Shown here in pieces: positions 5,324-8,573 of a stretch of 8,573 nucleotides of DNA. This DNA comes from CAYIRQ01 sp964365905. Its GTDB lineage: Bacteria > Patescibacteriota > Gracilibacteria > Peribacterales > Peribacteraceae. The notes under the pieces were generated by a model that saw only the letters and a program-made list of their open reading frames with translations, had not been told where the DNA came from and made no database searches. Where the stretch lies: the NCBI GenBank assembly GCA_964365905.1, contig CAYIRQ010000068.1, positions 1 to 8,573 on the forward strand, given 5' to 3'. Within the stretch, counting starts at the first letter, position 1. Each line of letters starts with the position of its first letter. The position numbers were made by a program, and so were the translations under genes.

Positions 5324-5359
5324 TACGAGGAGTACGAGGAGTACGAAGAGTACGAGGAT
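5324..5359 (+). repeat. Four tandem 9-bp repeats upstream of murE
   Basis: The unit TACGAGGAG is repeated as TACGAGGAG, TACGAGGAG, TACGAAGAG and TACGAGGAT. The array lies in the 63-base gap between the membrane protein stop and the murE start, ending next to an extended -10-like element. The copy number could vary by slippage. Confidence 0.85.
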
Positions 5360-5367
5360 GGTAGAAT
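5359..5367 (+). promoter_or_regulatory. Extended -10 element upstream of murE
   Basis: TGGTAGAAT has the TGn extension plus TAGAAT (5362-5367) and ends eight bases before the ATG at 5376. No good -35 box exists because the upstream DNA is the 9-bp tandem array. A nearly leaderless transcript is inferred. Confidence 0.4.
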
Positions 5368-5375
5368 TGGGGTCC

Positions 5376-6694
5376 ATGCATTTCATACGTACATGCGTGC
5401 GAACACTGAAGTCGCTCATTCCCGAGCGACACCCATTGCGTCTCTCCTGGNNNNNNNNNNCGGCAAAGCGCTCATTGCCGCACTTCGCTACGGTTTCCCC
5501 GCGCGCGCTCTCACCGTCATCGCGATCACGGGAACGGACGGGAAAACGACGACGGTCGCGATGGTGACGCATATTCTGCGCAAAAATGGAAAGAAAGTGG
5601 GATCGCTCTCGACGGCCTATCTCGATATTGCGGGTTCGATGGAGGAGAACCCCACGCATAAGACCTCCGTGAGCCCCTTCATCCTGCAGAAGTTTCTCCA
5701 GGACGCGGATCGTGCGGGCTGTTCCCATGTCGTCATCGAAGCGTCTTCTCACGGTCTCGTGCAGGGAAGGCTCTCGTTCCTCTGGCCACAGATCGCCGCC
5801 GTGACGAACGTCACCCCGGAACATCTCGATTACCACGGATCATTTGAGAAGTACCGGGACGACAAAGGAAAGCTCCTGAAGATGCTCAGGAGTAATGGTA
5901 CGAAAGTGCTGAATGGGAATGACGGCAGTTTCATTTCGTATAAAAAAATCCCTTCGCATGAGACGATTGTCTATGCAAATGGAAAATTGCGACCGACGCC
6001 GGACATTTGGCTTTCTGATGTTGAAGAAGGTGCGGAGGGAGTGAGAGCAATTCTCCGCACAAGTCTTGGAGGAGAAGTACCGTTGAAGATCTCCCTTCTT
6101 GGAACGTTCAATCTCGAAAATGCGCTCGCTGCAATCGGTTGTGCAACTGCAGCAAACATTCCCCTCGAGCAGTGCGTACGTGCGCTTGAAAGTTTCAAGG
6201 CTGTTCCCGGCCGGCTCGAGGAAATTTCGGAAGGACAGCCCTTCCGCGTGTACGTTGATTTCACGGTGACGCCCGCTGCATACGAGAAAACACTCGCGGC
6301 ACTCCGTGCGTCGCTCTCTTCCGGAAAACGTTTGCTTGCACTCTGTGGTGCCTGTGGCAATCGCATGCGGGAAAAGCGTCCGCTCATCGGGAAGATAGTC
6401 AGTGAGCGCGCGGACGTGTGTGTCGTAACGAGTGATGAAACCTATGGCGAGGATCCTATTGCAGTCCTTGAAGAAGTTTGGTCTGGAGTGCCGTTGGAAG
6501 CGAGGAACGCACGCAAAATCATCGATCGACGGGAAGCGATTCGCTTCCTCGTGAAAGAAGCGCGACCGGGTGATGCGGTCGTCCTCTGTGGCATGGGCCC
6601 CTACCGAACTATGCAGACGCTTCAGGGCGAGATTCCGTGGGATGAGAGAGTGGTGGTGCGGGAGGAGTTGAGGAAATTGGGGTATCAAAAATGA
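5376..6694 (+). CDS. murE: MurE-like Mur ligase, N-domain-poor, interrupted by a scaffold gap
   Basis: ATP-dependent ligase that adds the third residue to the UDP-MurNAc peptide in cytoplasmic peptidoglycan synthesis. After the gap it shows the P-loop GTDGKTTT (5531 onward), EASSHGLVQGR, TNVTPEHLDYHGSFEKY and GTFNLENALAAIG. The MurE N-terminal domain is reduced to about 40 residues. The ATG at 5376 gives MHFIRTCVRTLKSLIPERHPLRLSW, which runs straight into the gap; after the gap GKALIAALRYGFPARAL continues the same pattern in a different frame. The 10 Ns therefore do not preserve the frame, and the true gap length should be 2 modulo 3. Several MurE motifs are altered: VDFTVTP for VDYAHTP, GACGNRMREKRP for GGDRDxxKRP, and SDETYGEDP (about 6430-6456) where meso-DAP enzymes have DNPR. 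The third amino acid therefore cannot be predicted. The stop is TGA. Confidence 0.85.
5451..5460. other. Scaffold gap (10 N) inside murE
   Basis: Ten ambiguous bases join two reading frames of one gene. The left part ends at a complete TGG codon (5448-5450) in one frame and the right part starts at GGC (5462) in another. The N count is a placeholder, not a measured length. Confidence 0.95.
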
Positions 6695-6696
6695 AG

Positions 6697-6746
6697 TTGT
6701 GTCATCCCGAGTAGCTGACACAAGGGCTGGGCGTATCGAGGGATTA
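6697..6746. repeat. Intergenic inverted repeat downstream of murE
   Basis: TTGTGTCA (6697-6704) and TGACACAA (6716-6723) form a perfect 8-bp inverted repeat around an 11-base loop. ATCCC (6704-6708) and GGGAT (6740-6744) form a second pair. The text TGTCATCCCGAG followed by TCGAGGGAT resembles a common dispersed bacterial repeat (GTCATCC-GAG...GTCGA-GGAT), from memory. It may separate murE from the convergent small gene, but it has no U-tract. Confidence 0.55.
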
Positions 6747-6920
6747 ACTTCCCGGCGACCGGCTCATCTCATACTCCTCGAAGTGCGTTTCGAGGTCTTC
6801 GTGCTTATTCGCCTGCTCGTTTTCCTCCTCTCCTTTCTTCGCAAACGACGGTTGTGTGTTTGCAGGAGCGCGCTTCACGATCTTCTTTGGCCGGGTTTTG
6901 AGAGGAGTTTTTGCGGGCAT
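6744..6920 (-). CDS. Small charged protein, function unknown
   Basis: Starting at the ATG at 6918-6920 the product has 58 residues. The N-terminal half is basic (MPAKTPLKTRPKKIVKRAPA) and the C-terminal half acidic and polar (EEENEQANKHEDLETHFEEYE). I do not recognise a family. Support for a real gene comes from a well-spaced promoter on the same strand (TTGACT, 17 bases, TACATT) whose transcript would start only a few bases before this ATG. An upstream ATG at 6944 would lie between the promoter boxes and is rejected. The last few codons and the stop fall inside the intergenic repeat, so the natural C-terminus may have been altered. It diverges from rnhB. Confidence 0.5.
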   Translation of the reverse strand: MPAKTPLKTRPKKIVKRAPANTQPSFAKKGEEENEQANKHEDLETHFEEYEMSRSPGS

Positions 6921-6932
6921 CTCTAGAAATTG

Positions 6933-6961
6933 AATGTAAGTCATTTGTGGTCATGAGTCAA
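6933..6961 (-). promoter_or_regulatory. Minus-strand sigma70-type promoter for the small charged protein
   Basis: Read on the minus strand, TTGACT (6961-6956) and TACATT (6938-6933) are separated by exactly 17 bases. The -10 box lies 12 bases before the ATG at 6920, so the 5' leader would be about six bases. The -35 box overlaps the promoter region of divergent rnhB. Confidence 0.55.
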
Positions 6962-6963
6962 GG

Positions 6964-6977
6964 AGAAGTATACTTCT
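6964..6977. promoter_or_regulatory. 14-bp palindrome with -10 box at the rnhB start
   Basis: AGAAGTATACTTCT is a perfect palindrome ending four bases before the rnhB ATG. It contains TATACT (6969-6974), seven bases before the ATG. TTGTGG (6945-6950) could act as a -35 box at 18-base spacing. A repressor bound here would cover the -10 box; alternatively the palindrome is incidental to a leaderless promoter. Confidence 0.45.
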
Positions 6978-6981
6978 GCTC

Positions 6982-7593
6982 ATGAGCACCCCCGTCATCG
7001 CGGGCATCGACGAGGTGGGTCGTGGAGCAGTTGCCGGACCGGTCGTTGCCTGTGCCTGCGTTTTTGAAGGAAAGAATGTGAAAGTTCCCCGGAGAGTGCG
7101 TATCGCAGATTCGAAAGTGCTCACGGAAGAAGAGCGCGAGACATCGTTCGCATTTCTTTCGGGAGAGAATGTTCCCTATGGCATCGGGATCGTGGAAGCC
7201 GCAATCGTCGATGCCATGGGCATTCTGGAAGCGACGGAACGCGCGATGCAACGCGCTCTCCAAAATTTGAAGCGTCTCCATCAGGTGACCTACCTCCTCG
7301 TCGATGGCAGAGATCATTTCTGGTTCGATCTTCCGCATTCTTCAATTATCGGAGGAGACAGATCGGAGCCCTGTATCTCGGCCGCTTCCATCATCGCGAA
7401 AGTGACACGGGATCGCCTGATGACCCGTTCCGAGCGCGTATTCCCCGGATATGGATTCGGGGAGCACAAGGGATATGGAACCCCTGCTCATATGGAACGC
7501 ATTCGTGCGACGGGCCTCTGCCCCTTGCACCGGAGATCCTTCCTCGGTAGGATCACCTCACAATCGACGCCTTCGGGCGCCTTTTCCCGCTGA
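6982..7593 (+). CDS. rnhB: Ribonuclease HII
   Basis: Cytoplasmic endonuclease that cuts RNA in RNA-DNA hybrids and starts removal of single ribonucleotides from DNA. The 203-residue protein has GIDEVGRG with Asp10 and Glu11, DSKVLTEEERE (43-53), LLVDG with Asp108, GGDRSEPCISAASIIAKVTRDR with Asp126, and the C-terminal YGFGEHKGYGTPAHMERI...HRRSF region. All four metal-binding acidic residues are present. The length is normal, with a short extra tail (GRITSQSTPSGAFSR). The ATG at 6982 lies directly before the first strand of the fold, seven bases after a TATACT box and without a Shine-Dalgarno sequence, so the mRNA may be leaderless. secE follows after 11 bases, probably in the same transcript. 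Confidence 0.95.
   Translation: MSTPVIAGIDEVGRGAVAGPVVACACVFEGKNVKVPRRVRIADSKVLTEEERETSFAFLSGENVPYGIGIVEAAIVDAMGILEATERAMQRALQNLKRLHQVTYLLVDGRDHFWFDLPHSSIIGGDRSEPCISAASIIAKVTRDRLMTRSERVFPGYGFGEHKGYGTPAHMERIRATGLCPLHRRSFLGRITSQSTPSGAFSR
7568..7587 (+). other. Short UUCG hairpin plus T-run at the end of rnhB
   Basis: CGCC-TTCG-GGCG (7568-7579) is a four-pair stem capped by a stable cUUCGg tetraloop, followed by CCTTTTCCC. It overlaps the last rnhB codons and lies about 25 bases before secE. The stem is too short to call a terminator; it may partly attenuate read-through into secE. Confidence 0.25.
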
Positions 7594-7604
7594 AAAGAAC
7601 TCTC

Positions 7605-7802
7605 ATGAACATCATCGATGCAACACTTGGGTACTTCCGCGGTTCTCTCGAAGAGCTGCATCATGTTCGGTGGCCGACGCGAAACCAGGCCGTTCGTTTG
7701 TCGGTGATCGTCCTCGGATTTACGCTCGCGTCTGCTGCAGTGTACGGTTTCCTCGATTTTCTCCTCGGTCAGGGAATGTCTCTCCTCCTTCAGGCAGTCT
7801 GA
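7605..7802 (+). CDS. secE: Preprotein translocase subunit SecE
   Basis: Essential small subunit of the SecYEG channel in the cytoplasmic membrane. The 65-residue product has the short single-helix form found outside Proteobacteria: an amphipathic N-terminal helix with the conserved LEELHHVRWPTRNQAVR stretch (15-31) and one transmembrane helix at about residues 31-52 (LSVIVLGFTLASAAVYGFL). No strong Shine-Dalgarno sequence precedes the ATG. The TGA stop overlaps the nusG start by one base (TGATG), which indicates coupled translation. The secE-nusG order is the conserved bacterial arrangement. Confidence 0.95.
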   Translation: MNIIDATLGYFRGSLEELHHVRWPTRNQAVRLSVIVLGFTLASAAVYGFLDFLLGQGMSLLLQAV

Positions 7803-8347
7803 TGGGCAAGCAAGATCCCAGTGCCGGCCGACATTGGTACGTCCTCCATACGTATGCGGGATATGAAGATGCCGTTGAGCAGGCGCTGAGGCAGCGCATT
7901 GATTCCATGGGAATGCAGCAGTACATTTTTGACATTCAGGTGCCGAAAGAGAAGCAGATCGTTTTCAAAAAGAGTGAGCCGATCGAAGTTGAGCGGAAAC
8001 TCTTCCCCGGCTATGTTCTCGTCGACATGATCGTGACGGATGAGAGTTGGTACGTCGTGCGGAATACCCCGAACGTCACGGGCTTCGTCGGCTCGGGCAA
8101 CATTCCTGTTCCCGTGACGCCCGAGGAGTTCGGTGTCATTCAGCGCCGCATTGGAGAGCAGGAGGCAAAGTATAAGAGTGATTTCCAGGTGGGGGATCTC
8201 GTTGTCATCATTGACGGTCCATTCAAGAACTACGAAGGGAAAGTGGACGCGGTCGATGTGGATAAAGGAAAAGTCACCGTCCTCGTCCTCATCTTCGATC
8301 GGGAGACTCCTGTGGAGTTAGATTTTACTCAGGTGAAGCATAAATGA
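7802..8347 (+). CDS. nusG: Transcription termination/antitermination factor NusG
   Basis: NusG binds RNA polymerase through its N-terminal domain and links it to the ribosome or Rho through its KOW domain. The 181-residue product has the NGN domain from HWYVLHTYAGYEDAVEQAL through VERKLFPGYVLVDM and VRNTPNVTGFVG, and the KOW domain from FQVGDLVVIIDGPFKNYEG to VELDFTQV at the C-terminus. Length and motifs are ordinary. The start at 7802 is chosen because it overlaps the secE stop as TGATG and gives a normal N-terminus; an open frame continues far upstream but only in the wrong frame through rnhB and secE. Genes for L11 and L1 commonly follow nusG; none begins within the next 226 bases. Confidence 0.96.
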   Translation: MGKQDPSAGRHWYVLHTYAGYEDAVEQALRQRIDSMGMQQYIFDIQVPKEKQIVFKKSEPIEVERKLFPGYVLVDMIVTDESWYVVRNTPNVTGFVGSGNIPVPVTPEEFGVIQRRIGEQEAKYKSDFQVGDLVVIIDGPFKNYEGKVDAVDVDKGKVTVLVLIFDRETPVELDFTQVKHK

Positions 8348-8362
8348 AGAAATGCCCATTAA

Positions 8363-8468
8363 ACACGACGACGGAATACGGAATGAATTCCATGTTGCCC
8401 CCGTTGGTTAGCCGGCGGTTTAAACCGCCGGCTAACGGGAGAATGTCCGGCGATTTCCGTCGTTGTGT
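8363..8468. repeat. 106-bp element with terminal inverted repeats and a 30-bp central palindrome
   Basis: The outer arms ACACGACGACGGAA (8363-8376) and TTCCGTCGTTGTGT (8455-8468) pair over 14 positions with a single G-T. The centre (8407-8436) is a perfect 30-base palindrome, GTTAGCCGGCGGTTT followed by its exact reverse complement. GGAAT-GA-ATTCC (8380-8391) lies in the left half. The layout resembles a tiny non-autonomous element or a long RNA hairpin, and the central palindrome could form a cruciform. Confidence 0.75.
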
Positions 8469-8480
8469 ATATGAATGAGT

Positions 8481-8512
8481 GCGCGAAGCCAGGCTTTGCC
8501 TGGCTGGAGCGC
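8481..8512 (+). repeat. Hairpin upstream of the next (off-window) gene
   Basis: AGCCAGGC-TTT-GCCTGGCT (8487-8505) is a perfect 8-bp stem with a three-base loop. GCGC at 8481-8484 and 8509-8512 can extend it across a small internal loop. No T-run follows, so it is not an intrinsic terminator. Confidence 0.6.
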
Positions 8513-8521
8513 CTCCTCTAA

Positions 8522-8560
8522 GGAAACTCGCAAAAATAACTTGATCTTTTAGGGGTTTCC
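8522..8560 (+). other. Possible leader stem near the window end
   Basis: GGAAACTC (8522-8529) can pair with GGGTTTCC (8553-8560) over eight positions including one G-U, closing a 23-base A/T-rich loop. Its place after nusG suggests an mRNA leader of a ribosomal protein operon, but I cannot match it to a known protein-binding motif. Confidence 0.25.
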
Positions 8561-8573
8561 CTGGAAGCTGATG

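Larger units (their letters stand above)
8348..8573 (+). other. Non-coding region downstream of nusG with stacked inverted repeats
   Basis: No protein gene is supported in these 226 bases. They hold a nested repeat element (8363-8468), a hairpin (8481-8512) and a third possible stem (8522-8529 with 8553-8560). The region may be a leader for a ribosomal protein gene beyond the window, an insertion of small repeat elements, or both. Confidence 0.6.

Noticed and set aside
5324..5359. CRISPR array
   Set aside because: The units are 9 bp, contiguous, without spacers, and no cas gene is nearby.
5393..5450. murE start at 5393
   Set aside because: That frame gives MRANTEVAHSRATPIASLL, which does not resemble a Mur ligase N-terminus; the frame from 5376 does, and the mismatch is explained by the arbitrary 10-N gap.
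7451..7801. Long N-terminal extension of nusG
   Set aside because: The open frame upstream of 7802 overlaps rnhB and secE out of frame. Conserved NusG sequence begins just after the ATG that overlaps the secE stop.
1836..7802. Recoding of TGA as glycine, as in Gracilibacteria and SR1
   Set aside because: TGA ends lepA, murE, rnhB and secE exactly at the expected C-termini, and no conserved gene contains an internal in-frame TGA.

Overview
The window looks like chromosomal DNA from an uncultivated bacterium, probably a member of the Candidate Phyla Radiation (Patescibacteria), with the Peribacteria/Peregrinibacteria side as a tentative placement. This is an inference from a MurE-type ligase with almost no N-terminal domain, a tRNA-linked GIY-YIG gene, an AAA_14/DUF4143 ATPase, very short 5' leaders and a moderately GC-rich base composition. 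A 10-N scaffold gap (5451-5460) shows that it is an assembled, probably metagenomic, contig. TGA is used as a normal stop codon (lepA, murE, rnhB, secE), so the UGA-to-Gly code of Gracilibacteria and SR1 does not apply.

Layout. Positions 1-1838 hold lepA (elongation factor 4), missing only the first base of its probable start codon. A tRNA-Gly(TCC) follows at 1883-1956. From there to about 4613 lies an AT-richer accessory block. It starts with nested inverted repeats that include the tRNA 3' end, then a GIY-YIG nuclease fused to a GrpB/UPF0157 domain, then a copy of a direct repeat, an AAA_14/DUF4143 ATPase, a second copy of the direct repeat, and finally a near-copy of the tRNA-Gly 3' end. 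That last copy sits three bases from the stop codon of minus-strand yidD. Core genes resume with yidD (4616-4972, minus), a divergent small membrane protein (5001-5312), a MurE-like ligase (5376-6694, interrupted by the gap), a small charged minus-strand ORF (6744-6920), and rnhB, secE and nusG. The last 226 bases contain stacked inverted repeats where rplK would usually begin.

How it fits together. lepA, tRNA-Gly, secE and nusG serve translation, secretion and transcription. yidD assists YidC/Sec membrane insertion and murE builds peptidoglycan. rnhB removes ribonucleotides from DNA. The accessory block reads as an element, or two nested cassettes, inserted at the 3' end of tRNA-Gly.

Two themes stand out. 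First, palindromic or duplicated repeats have entered protein-coding genes in multiples of three bases: 51 bp in lepA and a 75-bp step in yidD. Second, several genes have a -10-like hexamer only 6-8 bases before the start codon, which suggests leaderless or nearly leaderless mRNAs.
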